From: Helicobacter sp. 13S00401-1
GTDB lineage: Bacteria; Campylobacterota; Campylobacteria; Campylobacterales; Helicobacteraceae
Assembly: GCF_002272925.1 (NCBI RefSeq)
Contig: NZ_MLAR01000004.1
Coordinates: forward strand, 62,001 to 126,000
Reading direction: 5' to 3'
Length of the DNA: 64,000 nucleotides
Part shown: positions 1 to 8,869 of the stretch, piece by piece
How positions within the stretch are numbered: position 1 is the first letter of the stretch
Layout of the letters: every line of letters starts with the position of its first letter
Program-made: the position numbers and the translations under genes
The notes under the pieces: generated by a model
What the model was told of the DNA's origin: nothing
Database searches by the model: none
The model's input: only the letters and a program-made list of their open reading frames with translations

Positions 1-593
1 TTAGAGTGCGTAGGTTGCAAAAAGATTCTGTCTTTAAAGTTTTTAACTATGCAGATAGAATCTTTACTTATAAGGTAGTGGATGTTAAAAAGGGCCTTTT
101 GGTTAAGATAGATGAAAGTGAGATCATAAAACAAGCACCTTTAGGAGCTCATATCATCCTAGCTTTAATAGACTTAAAAGATATATATGAGCTACTAAGC
201 TTTTTAAATGAGATAAATGCAGCAAAACTTAGTATATTTCAAGCTAGCTTTTCACAAGGTAATAGGACTTTAAACCTTGAAAAAGCAAGCAAGATAGTAA
301 ATCTTTCATGCATGCAGTGCGGACGTTTTGTGCCTTTGGAGTTAGAAGTTTTAAAAGACTTAAAAGAGGTTTTAAACTTGTATCCAAACGCTTTAGGGCT
401 TAATAAAGACACTAAGCTTTTAAGTGAGATTCCAGCCATTAAGCCTCCTTTAATCATAGGGCCAGAAGGTGGTTTTAGTAAAGATGAGTTAGAGCTTTTA
501 AAAGATAGGCTTTACTCTTTAAACTCTCCTTTTATATTGCAAGCGCATAATGCAGCAAGGCTTGCAGCAAGTTTATTTTCATCTAGTTTATAA
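1..593 (+). CDS. rsmE: 16S rRNA (uracil1498-N3)-methyltransferase RsmE, 5'-truncated by window edge
   Basis: The visible part (reading frame from base 3) is the C-terminal majority of an RsmE/SPOUT-class methyltransferase, which methylates U1498 of 16S rRNA with S-adenosylmethionine. The diagnostic signature is IIGPEGGFSKDE, about 40 residues before the end, followed by the family ending in which leucines and alanines surround a short helix (HNAARLAASLF). The frame is open to the left edge. A GTG at base 6 is probably internal, because the residues there match the RNA-binding N-terminal domain (LRxxR-type) rather than a start. The true start therefore lies outside the window. It is followed by a gene-free gap with a possible RNA. 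Confidence 0.85.
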   Translation, partial: RVRRLQKDSVFKVFNYADRIFTYKVVDVKKGLLVKIDESEIIKQAPLGAHIILALIDLKDIYELLSFLNEINAAKLSIFQASFSQGNRTLNLEKASKIVNLSCMQCGRFVPLELEVLKDLKEVLNLYPNALGLNKDTKLLSEIPAIKPPLIIGPEGGFSKDELELLKDRLYSLNSPFILQAHNAARLAASLFSSSL

Positions 594-604
594 GAGCTTA
601 ACTT

Positions 605-631
605 TATAGAATCTATTTTTTAGATTCTATA
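605..631. repeat. Perfect inverted repeat built from the AGAATCT motif
   Basis: An 11-bp perfect stem (TATAGAATCTA at 605-615 pairs with TAGATTCTATA at 621-631) has a T5 loop and lies just downstream of rsmE. Neither strand has a proper U-run after it, so it is a weak terminator candidate. It is also an example of the motif that is over-represented across the window. The TATAAA at 628-633 could act as a -10 element for the structured region that follows. Confidence 0.55.
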
Positions 632-639
632 AAAAACTG

Positions 640-810
640 TTTTAACGTTAGTAGTAGACGCAGTCCACAGTGTAGTAATCTTATAAGTTGCAAGCACTTA
701 AGCTTTTTTATTAGATGTTAAGTTTACGGCAAGATTGTCACAGGGTGTTTTACACCCTTCGTAATAACAGATTGCAAAGATTACAAAAAAAAGTAATACT
801 GCCTATGATA
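640..810 (+). ncRNA. Candidate structured RNA (possibly 6S-like), unproven
   Basis: No ORF of note covers this part of the 348-base gap between rsmE and ubiX. Nested complementary segments suggest one long hairpin: GCAGT 660-664 with ACTGC 798-802; GTAATCTT 675-682 with AAGATTAC 777-784; GCAA 729-732 with TTGC 772-775; TGT 736-738 with ACA 767-769; and a strong apical stem AGGGTGT 742-748 with ACACCCT 752-758. A small hairpin may form in the 5' half of the central bubble. This closing stem, bubble and apical stem arrangement resembles 6S RNA, but I recognise no diagnostic sequence. Strand is inferred from a possible -10 (TATAAA, 628-633). Confidence 0.35.
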
Positions 811-854
811 TATCATTGTTTTTATTGCCTTAAGAGTTGCTACTTAGCTTGTAG

Positions 855-899
855 ATAAAAAACTTAGTGCTAGCTTAAAAAAAGAGAATTTAGCACTAA
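855..899 (-). terminator. Rho-independent terminator of ubiX
   Basis: A perfect 9-bp stem (TTAGTGCTA 864-872 with TAGCACTAA 891-899). Read on the minus strand it is followed by GTTTTTTATC, a good U-run. It lies 43 bases beyond the ubiX stop codon. Confidence 0.7.
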
Positions 900-941
900 A
901 AGTTTATAGTGCAAATGAATATATTTAATATAGCTATAAAC

Positions 942-1553
942 TCATTCTTTATCTGTAGATATCCCAGTCCATGGCTTAAAGTTGGGTAAGTCTAAATCAA
1001 ACTGCATAAGCACTTTTCCTAAAATATGCGTTATTTGCATATCCATAAGGTCTTTAGAAGAAGCATTAGATTCTATAAAATCTTGTTTTAGTTGATAGAA
1101 GCTTAAAAGTGGTGGGATTATTACGTAGCCTAGTTTTGAGCACTTATACATATTTTTAAGATGGATTTGAGATAAAGGCATCTCTCTAGGCACTAAAACT
1201 ACTTTGCGTCCTTCTTTTATGCACACATCAGCCGCTCTAGTTATAAGCGAGTTTGAAAGGCCTACTCTAAGGCTTGCAAGTGTTTTCATGCTAGTAGGCA
1301 CCACTATCATCCCAGCTGTTTTATAAGTCCCACTAGCAATGCAGGCTCCTAGATTACTATCATCATGGATATAAGTACTTAGTGGGTAGAGGTCTTTTTT
1401 AAGACTTAAACTAGTCTCAGCTTTAAAAGTAGTTTTTGCACTTTTAGAGACTATGAGATGGGTTTTAACCTCCTTAAACTCCTTTAAAAACTGTAGTAAT
1501 TTGTAACTTAAATATACTCCACTAGCCCCTGTAACACCTACTATTAATTCCAT
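942..1553 (-). CDS. ubiX: UbiX/Pad1-family flavin prenyltransferase
   Basis: This 203-residue flavoprotein matches the UbiX family in length and motifs. It starts MELIVGVTGASG, the phosphate-binding GxTGASG loop of the fold. It also contains the SMKTLA segment near residue 107 and the RKVVLVPREMPLS signature near residue 137. UbiX prenylates FMN to make the cofactor of UbiD-type decarboxylases. In Campylobacterota, which make menaquinone, the likely partner is a UbiD-like decarboxylase of quinone biosynthesis (inference). A Shine-Dalgarno-like AAAGG precedes the start. It has its own terminator and is divergent from the symporter pair. Confidence 0.9.
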   Translation of the reverse strand: MELIVGVTGASGVYLSYKLLQFLKEFKEVKTHLIVSKSAKTTFKAETSLSLKKDLYPLSTYIHDDSNLGACIASGTYKTAGMIVVPTSMKTLASLRVGLSNSLITRAADVCIKEGRKVVLVPREMPLSQIHLKNMYKCSKLGYVIIPPLLSFYQLKQDFIESNASSKDLMDMQITHILGKVLMQFDLDLPNFKPWTGISTDKE

Positions 1554-1622
1554 TTTTACGCCTTTATATTTTTACACTAATAATTTATGCTTAAATGAGT
1601 AAAAATGTAAAAACTAAACTAC

Positions 1623-1693
1623 TATATGTAACTATTAGTTACTACATATACTCTATGAACTCTTCGTGTAGGTAAAAATTATGAATTTTTCCT
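1623..1693 (+). promoter_or_regulatory. Two hairpins in the leader of the DUF485/actP pair
   Basis: The 5' region of the symporter pair holds two clear inverted repeats: TATATGTA 1623-1630 with TACATATA 1643-1650, and AGG-AAAAATT (1670-1680) with AATTTTTCCT (1684-1693) around an ATG loop. The second is not followed by a U-run. The likely ribosome-binding site (AAAGGA near 1727) is outside both. They may be transcription-factor sites or leader structure; no known riboswitch is recognised. Confidence 0.35.
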
Positions 1694-1740
1694 AACTTTT
1701 AAGTAAGGTAGAAATCATACCAACATAAAGGATAGCAAAA

Positions 1741-2106
1741 ATGCATATAAACAAGAAGAAAGCACCGTTGTTTTTTGACTTTTTACGAGTCAGGCGAAAT
1801 ATTTCCATGGTCTTAACAATAGTGATATTTATAACTTACTATGGAATCATGATTTGTGTTGGCTTTTTCCCGGACTTTTTGGGCATACGCATAGGGGATA
1901 GTTCTGTTAGTTTGGGGATAATTTTTGGGCTAAGCTTTATAGTCTTAAGCATTATCTTAACTGGGGTTTACACCTATATAGCAAATACATTTTTTGATAG
2001 GGAGCTAAAAGAGGCACTAGATCAGATGAAGCAAAACCATCTTATAGATGATAAGGGTTTAATTATTGATGAAGTAAGGAGAAAAGATGTTAAAGCAACT
2101 ACTTAG
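1741..2106 (+). CDS. DUF485 (YjcH-like) small membrane protein
   Basis: This 121-residue protein has two hydrophobic segments, about residues 22-42 ([20 protein letters not shown]) and 58-80, separated by a polar loop, and an amphipathic charged C-terminus ([12 protein letters not shown]). This is the DUF485 family, which almost always lies directly upstream of ActP-type acetate/cation symporters and is thought to be an accessory protein. The stop overlaps the following actP gene by 20 bases, supporting translational coupling and a shared role. Confidence 0.85.
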   Translation: MHINKKKAPLFFDFLRVRRNISMVLTIVIFITYYGIMICVGFFPDFLGIRIGDSSVSLGIIFGLSFIVLSIILTGVYTYIANTFFDRELKEALDQMKQNHLIDDKGLIIDEVRRKDVKATT

Positions 2107-3724
2107 ACTGGGGTTTTTTATAACACTAGGAGGGATATTTAGTGCCATGCAAGCAGCACCAGCCTTAGAAGGGGAGGTGGTTAGGGCACCTTTAAATGTA
2201 ACAGCTATTGTTTTATTCTTCGTATTTGTTATAGCAACTTTATTTATTACTTACTACTCAGCAAGACAGACTAGATCAAGGGATAGTTTTTATACAGCAG
2301 GTGGGGATATAGGCGGCTTTAAAAATGGTCTTGCTATAGCTGGGGATTATATGAGTGCGGCTAGCTTGCTTGGAATCTCAGCCCTTGTTTTTACTAATGG
2401 CTTTGATGGACTAATCTATGCTATAGGATTTTTAGCTGGCTGGCCAGTAGTGCTATTTTTGATAGCTGAAAAGTTTAGGAATCTAGGAAAGTTTACTTTT
2501 ACAGATATAGCAGCTTTTAGGTTACAGCAACGTCCTATTAGAACTGTAAGTGCGATATCTGCTTTAATCGTTGTTATTTTTTATCTAATCGCTCAGATGG
2601 TTGGAGCAGGTGAGCTTATAGAGCTACTTTTTGGCCTTCCTTACTCATGGGCTGTGATCATAGTTGGAATCTTAATGATAATCTATGTGACTTTTGGAGG
2701 CATGCACGCTACTACTTGGGTGCAAATCATTAAAGCAGTCTTACTTTTAATAGGTGTTAGCATACTAGCTTTCTTAGTTTTAAAAGTTAGTAAGTTTGAC
2801 TTCACTGACTACTTTGCCAAAGCTGTGCAAGTGCATCCAAAAGGTGAGGCCATCATGCAGCCAGGTAGTTTTATAACTGACTGGGTATCAGCTATATCAC
2901 TAGGGCTTGCTTTGATGTTTGGAACTGCTGGGCTTCCTCATATATTAATGAGATTTTTCACTGTAAAAAGTGCTAAAGAAGCTAGAAAGTCAGTCTTTTG
3001 GGCAACTACTTTTATAGGCTATTTTTACATAGTGGTCTTTATTATAGGTTTTGGTGCGATTGCTTTTTTAACTGGCAAGACTAAGGCTAGTAATATGATA
3101 GCTATAGAGTTAGCCCAGCTTTTAGGGGGAGATGCACTTTATGGCTTTATCTCAGCAGTAGCCTTTGCAACTATCTTAGCTGTTGTTGCAGGCCTTACTA
3201 TAAGTGGGGCTAATGCCATAGCGCATGATTTATATGCTAATGTTATAAAAAATGGCAAAGCCGATCCTGCAAAAGAGCTAAAATATAGCAAGATAACAAC
3301 TATAGTTCTAGGTATCATAGCTATCATACTAGGCATAGTTTTTAAAGGGCAAAATATAGCCTTTATGGTAGGACTTGCTTTTGCCATAGCTGCAAGTGTA
3401 AACTTTCCTATACTTATCATGTCTTTATACTTTAAAGGGCTTACTACAAGAGGCGCTTTTTGGGGTGGGATCATAGGACTTATAGTCGTTGTGGCTTTAA
3501 CCGTACTAGGACCAGGTGTTTGGATAAAAAGCTTTGGCTTTGAAAGTGCTATCTTTCCTTATAGCACACCAGCAATCTTTTCTATGCCTATAACTTTTAT
3601 CTTAGTTTACATACTTTCTAAACTAGATAGCTCAGATAGAGCTAGGATTGATAAAGCAGGTTTTGAAGCTCAAAAGTTTAGAGCAGATACTGGTATAGGC
3701 GCAAGCACTGAGATAACTCACTAG
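2087..3724 (+). CDS. actP: Sodium:solute symporter, ActP-type acetate/short-chain carboxylate permease
   Basis: This 545-residue polytopic protein of the SSS family begins with a signal-like hydrophobic stretch (residues 1-23), as ActP proteins do, followed by about 13 membrane segments. Family features include [26 protein letters not shown] near residues 65-90, the [25 protein letters not shown] region near 355-380, and [15 protein letters not shown] near 280-295. It likely takes up acetate, or related organic acids such as pyruvate or propionate, driven by cations. Substrate is inferred from DUF485 pairing and family only. It is convergent with gapA. Confidence 0.85.
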   Translation: MLKQLLRLGFFITLGGIFSAMQAAPALEGEVVRAPLNVTAIVLFFVFVIATLFITYYSARQTRSRDSFYTAGGDIGGFKNGLAIAGDYMSAASLLGISALVFTNGFDGLIYAIGFLAGWPVVLFLIAEKFRNLGKFTFTDIAAFRLQQRPIRTVSAISALIVVIFYLIAQMVGAGELIELLFGLPYSWAVIIVGILMIIYVTFGGMHATTWVQIIKAVLLLIGVSILAFLVLKVSKFDFTDYFAKAVQVHPKGEAIMQPGSFITDWVSAISLGLALMFGTAGLPHILMRFFTVKSAKEARKSVFWATTFIGYFYIVVFIIGFGAIAFLTGKTKASNMIAIELAQLLGGDALYGFISAVAFATILAVVAGLTISGANAIAHDLYANVIKNGKADPAKELKYSKITTIVLGIIAIILGIVFKGQNIAFMVGLAFAIAASVNFPILIMSLYFKGLTTRGAFWGGIIGLIVVVALTVLGPGVWIKSFGFESAIFPYSTPAIFSMPITFILVYILSKLDSSDRARIDKAGFEAQKFRADTGIGASTEITH

Positions 3725-3730
3725 TTAAAA

Positions 3731-3761
3731 TTAACCTAAAAGTTTTTAACTTTTAGGTTAA
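3731..3761. terminator. Bidirectional hairpin between actP and gapA
   Basis: A 12-bp perfect stem (TTAACCTAAAAG 3731-3742 with CTTTTAGGTTAA 3750-3761) lies immediately after the actP stop. The minus-strand reading has a short T run after it. It sits between convergent genes. Confidence 0.55.
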
Positions 3762-3788
3762 AACTAAGGTGTCTTTATGCTAGGTTAT

Positions 3789-3820
3789 AGCTTAGATTCT
3801 ATTAAGGAACTAAGCTTTTT
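3789..3820 (+). terminator. Rho-independent terminator downstream of actP
   Basis: Stem AGCTTAG (3789-3795) with CTAAGCT (3810-3816) runs straight into TTTT on the plus strand. Its 14-base loop contains an AGATTCT motif. Confidence 0.6.
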
Positions 3821-3854
3821 GTAGCACCTAAGTGCTTATGTAAATAGAATCTAT

Positions 3855-4841
3855 TTAATGTGTGCAAGCATATAAAGCCATAGTAAGTAGTCTATCTACA
3901 TAGCCTATCTCATTATCATACCAGGCTAGGACTTTTACATTATTACCTAAGGCTATAGTTTTATCTGGAATGTAAATAGCATTAAATCTAGAGCCCAAAA
4001 AGTCACTACTTACTCTTTCGTCATTATCTATTTCTATGATTCCTTTCATAGAATCTTTTGAAGCCTTACTAAAAACTTCATTTAGCTCTTCTTTATTTGT
4101 GTCTTTTTTAAGCACTGCACTTACGTCTATTAGACTAACATCAGGTGTTGGCACACGCACGGCAAAGCCATCTAACTTGCCATTTAACTCAGGCAAGATC
4201 TTACCTATAGCTGAAGCTGCTCCAGTTGAAGTTGGAATCATATTTAGCGCACTTGCCCTTGCACGCCTTTTGTCTTTGTGCTTTACATCTAAGACGTTTT
4301 GGTCATTTGTGTAGCTATGAATTGTAGTCATTAGTGCTTTTTCTAGTCCAAAAGTATCATGAAGTACCTTTATAACTGGTGCTAGGGCGTTAGTAGTACA
4401 ACTTGCATTAGATATAACGCTTTCTCCTTTATAGTTTTTATGATTTACTCCATAAACAAACATAGAAGTGTTTTTAGCAGGGGCTGAGATAACTACTTTT
4501 TTAACATTATGTTGTAAGTGAAGGCTGGCATTTTCAAGGTCATTAAACTTTCCAGTACACTCTAAAACACAAGTTGCCTCACCGAAGTTAAGGGCTTTTA
4601 TATCTCTGTTGCTTAAAACCTTTACTTTTTTACTTTTTCCTATGCTTAAAGTTTCTTCATCTACTTTTTGTGCTTCATAGCTTCCATGCACTGAATCATA
4701 CTTTATTAAGTGTAAAAGCATATCTATGCTTGCAGTCGTGTTTAAGGCAACCAACTCCATATCATCCCTCTGGCCTATAAGTCTTGCACAGCCTAGCCCT
4801 ATCCTTCCAGTCCCATTTATCGCTACTTTGATCTTACTCAT
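3855..4841 (-). CDS. gapA: Glyceraldehyde-3-phosphate dehydrogenase, type I
   Basis: This 328-residue NAD(P)-dependent enzyme interconverts glyceraldehyde-3-phosphate and 1,3-bisphosphoglycerate, in glycolysis or, in Campylobacterota, mainly gluconeogenesis. The N-terminal Rossmann motif is INGTGRIGLGCAR, and the catalytic motif SNASCTTNALAP carries the active-site cysteine near residue 147. The C-terminal domain contains WYDNEIGY near residue 308. Length and motifs are normal. It is transcribed alone; the intergenic space to the HU gene holds divergent promoters. Confidence 0.95.
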   Translation of the reverse strand: MSKIKVAINGTGRIGLGCARLIGQRDDMELVALNTTASIDMLLHLIKYDSVHGSYEAQKVDEETLSIGKSKKVKVLSNRDIKALNFGEATCVLECTGKFNDLENASLHLQHNVKKVVISAPAKNTSMFVYGVNHKNYKGESVISNASCTTNALAPVIKVLHDTFGLEKALMTTIHSYTNDQNVLDVKHKDKRRARASALNMIPTSTGAASAIGKILPELNGKLDGFAVRVPTPDVSLIDVSAVLKKDTNKEELNEVFSKASKDSMKGIIEIDNDERVSSDFLGSRFNAIYIPDKTIALGNNVKVLAWYDNEIGYVDRLLTMALYACTH

Positions 4842-4964
4842 TTTTCACCTTTATGTTTAGTTTCTTCAAGGATGTGTGGTTTACATGCCTTGATTTTGAA
4901 TAAAGATTATAGATAAAATGCTACCACTTTATATCAAAAGTTAAAAATACACAAGGAGAACCCT

Positions 4965-5249
4965 ATGAATAAGGCAGATTTTATAGAATCTATGAAAGAG
5001 ATAGGAGGCTATGATAAAAAAGTTGATGCAGAAAAAGCACTAAAGGCCTTTATTGGTGCAGTAGAAAAAGTGTTAGAATCTAATGAAAGCATAGAGTTAG
5101 CTGGATTTGGTAAGTTTGAAAACAACCTTCAAAAAGGCAAAACTGGAAAAGTCCCAGGAACTGATAAGACTTACAAAACAGAAGATAAGTTTGTTCCAAG
5201 ATTTCGCCCAAGCAAAACTCTCAAAGATAAAATTTCCAAAGTAAAATAA
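4965..5249 (+). CDS. hup: Histone-like DNA-binding protein HU
   Basis: This 94-residue HU/IHF-family protein begins MNKADFIESM and carries the family centre IELAGFGKFE around residues 45-54, then the DNA-binding arm with VPGTDKTYKTED and FRPSKTLKDKI near the end. The arm P (VPGTDKTY) replaces the usual NPxTGE, as seen in some Campylobacterota HU proteins. A strong Shine-Dalgarno (AAGGAG) lies 9 bases upstream. It organises the nucleoid. It is a single gene followed by hemJ. Confidence 0.92.
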   Translation: MNKADFIESMKEIGGYDKKVDAEKALKAFIGAVEKVLESNESIELAGFGKFENNLQKGKTGKVPGTDKTYKTEDKFVPRFRPSKTLKDKISKVK

Positions 5250-5359
5250 ATCATCATTCAACTTTGTATTATCTAGTCTAGCAACATAGATTAGGTAAAA
5301 TGCGTCGTTTATATCTCCTACTATATATGAGATATAAAATCAAATACTTAAGGAATGGT

Positions 5360-5794
5360 ATGGAATTTTACTCATATATTAAAGGCCTGCATCTGATATT
5401 TTTAATATCATGGATGGCGACACTTTTTTACTTGCCTAGACTTTTTGTGTATCACGTAGAAAATATAAATGTGTCAGACTACGTCAAGGTAGTGCGAATA
5501 CAAGAGCATAAACTTTACTACTACATAGGATGGCCAGCACTTGTTTTAACTGTAATCACAGGTATAGTACTAATAGCAATGCAACCAAGCATCATGACTT
5601 CAGGTGGCTTTATGCACGTTAAGTTATTATGTGTTGTTTTGCTTATCATCTATCATTTTGTGTGCGGAAACTATGTGAAAAAATTTAAAACTAATAACGT
5701 CAAAAGAACTTCTAAGTTTTTTAGAATCTTTAATGAAATACCTACGATACTACTAATCATAATAATATATATGATAGTAGTTAGACCATTTTAA
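5360..5794 (+). CDS. hemJ: HemJ-family protoporphyrinogen IX oxidase
   Basis: This four-helix membrane protein of 144 residues oxidises protoporphyrinogen IX in haem biosynthesis in bacteria that lack HemY and HemG. It starts MEFYSYIKGLHLIFLISWMA, with the conserved early His, and continues FYLPRLFVYHVE; later come MHVKLLCVVLLI and a terminal hydrophobic helix ending VRPF. A longer frame begins at 5300, but the start at 5360 is preferred: it has AAGGA 8 bases upstream and matches the family N-terminus, whereas the extension is arginine-rich and unlike the family. The stop is 12 bases before argH, so the two may be co-transcribed. Confidence 0.88.
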   Translation: MEFYSYIKGLHLIFLISWMATLFYLPRLFVYHVENINVSDYVKVVRIQEHKLYYYIGWPALVLTVITGIVLIAMQPSIMTSGGFMHVKLLCVVLLIIYHFVCGNYVKKFKTNNVKRTSKFFRIFNEIPTILLIIIIYMIVVRPF

Positions 5795-5806
5795 AGTTTT
5801 TAGCCT

Positions 5807-7213
5807 ATGAAGTTATGGGGAACTAGATTTGCCAAAAGTCAATCAGAGCTTTTAGAGCTTTTTAACGCAAGCATAGATTTTGATAAAACGCTTTATAAAC
5901 AAGATATAAAAGGATCTAAGGCGCATGCACTAGGCCTTTTTAAGATAAAAATCTTAACTAAGGAAGAGTTAGATTGCATAACTTCTGGTCTTGATGTCAT
6001 ACAAAAAGAGATAGAGGAAGGAAACTTTACTTTTAAACTAGCTCATGAAGATATACATATGAGTATAGAAACTAGGCTAACTGAGTTAATAGGCGAAGTT
6101 GGAAAAAAGCTTCATACTGCAAGATCTAGAAACGATCAAGTAGCCTTAGATTTTAGTCTTTACTGTAATGAAGAAAATATCAACTTACAACATTTAATCT
6201 TAGAGTTAATCACAACTCTAACTAATATAGCCAGCCTTCATACAAGCACTTTAATGCCAGGCATGACTCATCTCCAACATGCCCAACCTATAAGCTTTGG
6301 CTTTCATATGATGGCGTGGGTTGCTAGTCTTAAAAAAGACTATCTTCGTTTTAAAAGTGCCTTAGAGCGTAATGATGAGTGTCCTTTAGGAAGTGCAGCC
6401 CTAGCAGGCAGTGTTTATGGGAATGATAGAGATTTTGTAGCTAAAACGCTAGGCTACAAAAGAGCTAGTATGAATGCAATGGAAAGTGTTAGTAGTCGTG
6501 ATTTTGCCCTAGATTTAGACTATGCTATAGCAGTTTTGATGATGCACATCTCAAGGATGGCAGAAGAGCTTATACTTTGGAGTAGTTATGAGTTTAAGTT
6601 TGTAACCTTTAGTGATGAGTACTCAACTGGAAGCTCTATTATGCCTCAAAAGAAAAACCCAGATGTTGCTGAGCTTTTACGTGGTAAAAGTGGACGAACT
6701 TTTGGGAATCTAATGGCACTTTTAACCATACTAAAAGGCTTGCCACTAGCTTATAATAAAGACATGCAAGAAGATAAAGAAGGAGTTTTTGATAGCGTAG
6801 AGACTGCAAAGATTAGTCTTTTAATCTTAGATGCTTCACTTAAAACTTTAAGTATACATAAAGAAAACATGCTTGCTATGTGTCAAAAAGGCCATTTAAA
6901 CGCAACAGATCTAGCAGACTTTTTAGTAAAAACTCATGGCATAGCTTTTAGAGACGCACATCATATAGTAGGAAGATGTGTTTTAAGGGCTGAGAGTTTG
7001 GGTCTTGATTTAAGTAAGATAGATTTACATGAGTTAAAAGACCTACTTCCTAGTGATGTAGATTTAAAAGCTTTAAAAGAAACGCTAGATTTAAAAGCTT
7101 GCATGGAAAGACGTGATACTTTAGGTGGTACTGCCTCATCTCAAACTGCCTTACAGATAGATGAGATAAACTCATGGTTAAGATGTGAACAAGATTCTAA
7201 AAAGACACTTTGA
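5807..7213 (+). CDS. argH: Argininosuccinate lyase
   Basis: This 468-residue enzyme of the fumarase/aspartase superfamily splits argininosuccinate into arginine and fumarate, the last step of arginine synthesis. It starts MKLWGTRFA. Family motifs are [12 protein letters not shown] near 104, the HLQHAQP active-site region near 155, and the superfamily signature [12 protein letters not shown] near 278. Its stop overlaps the ubiE start (ATGA-type overlap at 7211-7215), indicating an operon. argH is absent from H. pylori, so arginine synthesis looks retained here. Confidence 0.95.
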   Translation: MKLWGTRFAKSQSELLELFNASIDFDKTLYKQDIKGSKAHALGLFKIKILTKEELDCITSGLDVIQKEIEEGNFTFKLAHEDIHMSIETRLTELIGEVGKKLHTARSRNDQVALDFSLYCNEENINLQHLILELITTLTNIASLHTSTLMPGMTHLQHAQPISFGFHMMAWVASLKKDYLRFKSALERNDECPLGSAALAGSVYGNDRDFVAKTLGYKRASMNAMESVSSRDFALDLDYAIAVLMMHISRMAEELILWSSYEFKFVTFSDEYSTGSSIMPQKKNPDVAELLRGKSGRTFGNLMALLTILKGLPLAYNKDMQEDKEGVFDSVETAKISLLILDASLKTLSIHKENMLAMCQKGHLNATDLADFLVKTHGIAFRDAHHIVGRCVLRAESLGLDLSKIDLHELKDLLPSDVDLKALKETLDLKACMERRDTLGGTASSQTALQIDEINSWLRCEQDSKKTL

Positions 7214-7941
7214 TGAAAAACGATAAGAAATCTACAAAACAGCAAGATATCATCAACATGTTTGATGATATAGCTCCAACTTATGATAAGGCTAATAGGC
7301 TTTTAAGTCTAGGTATAGATGTAAGTTGGAGAAAAGAGGCTTGCAAAGAGGCTTTTTTAGCTCTTGAAAGTAGACATGTAGATATAGCAGATGTAGCTTG
7401 TGGTACAGGTGATATGCTAGTTCACTGGCAAGAAAGTGCTAACTTGCATAATATAGAGATAAACTCTATTGCTGGTTTTGATCCTTCTTCTGGCATGCTT
7501 GAAGTTGCTAAGAAAAAGATTCCATCTATGAAGTCTAGTCTTTATATAGCAAGTGCTACTAATCTTCCTTTAAAAGATAACTCTGTAGATATAGTTTCAA
7601 TCGCCTATGGTCTAAGAAACGTAGTAGATAGAAAAGAGGCCTTAAAAGAGTTTTATAGAGTTTTAAAGCCTAATGGGGTTGTGGTCATCTTAGAGTTTAC
7701 TAGTCAAAAAAAATTTAATCTTCTAACTTATCCTATGCATCTTTATACAAAGTATGCTCTTCCTATTATAGGTGGGCTAATCTCTAAAAACTTCAAAGCT
7801 TATAAATATTTACCAGATTCTATAGATAGCTTTATAACTAAAGAAGGCTTAAGTGAGGAGCTTTTGGCAAGTGGACTAGAGAGTGTATTTGTGAAAAGCT
7901 ATTCAGGTATTAGCGCCTTAGTTATTGCAAAGAAAATTTAA
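7213..7941 (+). CDS. ubiE: Demethylmenaquinone/ubiquinone C-methyltransferase
   Basis: This 242-residue SAM-dependent methyltransferase has the UbiE/MenG N-terminus (MFDDIAPTYDKANRLLSLGIDVSWR) and the SAM-binding motif DVACGTGDM near residue 60. It also has SIAYGLRNVVDRKEAL near 133 and the C-terminal SYSGISALVIAKK. In an organism using menaquinone it carries out the last methylation of the ring. The ATG at 7213 is chosen over an in-frame TTG one codon upstream because it overlaps the argH stop. A terminator follows at 7941-7965. Confidence 0.93.
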   Translation: MKNDKKSTKQQDIINMFDDIAPTYDKANRLLSLGIDVSWRKEACKEAFLALESRHVDIADVACGTGDMLVHWQESANLHNIEINSIAGFDPSSGMLEVAKKKIPSMKSSLYIASATNLPLKDNSVDIVSIAYGLRNVVDRKEALKEFYRVLKPNGVVVILEFTSQKKFNLLTYPMHLYTKYALPIIGGLISKNFKAYKYLPDSIDSFITKEGLSEELLASGLESVFVKSYSGISALVIAKKI

Positions 7942-7965
7942 AACTTAAACCTTTTTTAAGTTTTT
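7941..7965 (+). terminator. Rho-independent terminator after ubiE
   Basis: AAACTTAAA (7941-7949) pairs with TTTAAGTTT (7955-7963), with the T-run extending to 7965. It overlaps the last base of the ubiE stop codon and closes the hemJ-argH-ubiE group. Confidence 0.6.
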
Positions 7966-7999
7966 GCTTAATATTTGTTTAAGCTTCTATTTTTAATGT

Positions 8000-8005
8000 T
8001 ATAAT
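8000..8005 (+). promoter_or_regulatory. -10 box of hsrA
   Basis: A consensus TATAAT preceded by a T/A-rich stretch, as is typical of Campylobacterota sigma-70 promoters (no clear -35). The expected start of transcription is near 8012, giving a leader of about 35 bases to the ATG at 8047. Confidence 0.6.
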
Positions 8006-8046
8006 CCTACTAGATTGAATTTAACACTAAATAAAAGGTACTTTTG

Positions 8047-8706
8047 ATGCGAATTTTGCTTATAGAAGATACATCTTCCCAACATAAAACTTTGCATGAA
8101 TCTCTAACTAATAAATATCAACTAGACATCGCAGAAAATATGAAAGATGGAAAGTACTACATAGGTATAAGAAACTATGACTTAGTTTTAAGTGCGTGGG
8201 TTTTATCTGATGGCAGTGGAAATGATATCATAACAAGCGTTAGAGAAAGACATGGACAAGTGCCAGTGATCATTTTCTCAAACTCCGTTCAACACGAGCT
8301 TGAAGCGCTTAACTGCGGTGCTGATGACTATGTTAATACCCCTATTAATAATGAAATATTACTAGCAAGAATAGAAACTAGACTAAAACTTATAAAATCA
8401 AACATTATAGAGATAGAAGACCTTGTAATAATCCCCGATGAAGAAAGAATCCTCTTTAAAGGTAAAGAAGTTGAAGTTAAAGGCAAGCCTTTTGAAGTAC
8501 TAACCCACCTTGCAAGACATAAAGATCAAATAGTTAGTAAGGAGCAACTTTTAAATGCTATATGGGAAGAGCCAGAGCTTGTAACTCCAAATGTCATAGA
8601 AGTAGCCATCAATCAAATCAGACAAAAGATGGACAAAATCTTAGGCATAGACACTATAGAAACAGTAAGGCGTAGAGGCTATCGTTTCTGTTATCCTAAA
8701 AAGTAA
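8047..8706 (+). CDS. hsrA: Orphan OmpR-family response regulator, HsrA/HP1043-like
   Basis: This 219-residue protein has an N-terminal receiver domain and a C-terminal winged-helix DNA-binding domain. The C-terminal half is nearly the same as H. pylori HP1043/HsrA as I remember it (GKPFEVLTHLARH, SKEQLLDAIWEEPE-like, VETVRRRGYRFCY-like). The receiver keeps the acidic pair (E7, D8) but has alanine at position 50, where the phosphoacceptor aspartate should be, and threonine where the KPF lysine should be. It should therefore act without phosphorylation, as HP1043 and Cj0355c do. These homologues are essential regulators of metabolism, translation and stress. ATG 8047 is chosen over the in-frame TTG just before it. 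Confidence 0.92.
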   Translation: MRILLIEDTSSQHKTLHESLTNKYQLDIAENMKDGKYYIGIRNYDLVLSAWVLSDGSGNDIITSVRERHGQVPVIIFSNSVQHELEALNCGADDYVNTPINNEILLARIETRLKLIKSNIIEIEDLVIIPDEERILFKGKEVEVKGKPFEVLTHLARHKDQIVSKEQLLNAIWEEPELVTPNVIEVAINQIRQKMDKILGIDTIETVRRRGYRFCYPKK

Positions 8707-8829
8707 CTTTTTTAAAGCTATCTATTACTTAGGCTTGCAAAGCAAGTCTCACTCTCTTTTTTACTAGCCTTTAATTACAACTTATAACTAACACTTTTTA
8801 ATCTAACAAGCCCTTAAGGACAAAGATTT

Positions 8830-8835
8830 TATAAT
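8830..8835 (+). promoter_or_regulatory. -10 box of dnaB
   Basis: TATAAT in the sequence GATTTTATAATC, 35 bases before the dnaB start codon. Confidence 0.5.
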
Positions 8836-8869
8836 CTATCCCTTACTAAGATAGCAGAGGAACACACTT

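Noticed and set aside
605-631. Hairpin after rsmE as a terminator
   Set aside because: Perfect stem but no U-run on either strand; better explained as a doublet of the abundant AGAATCT motif.
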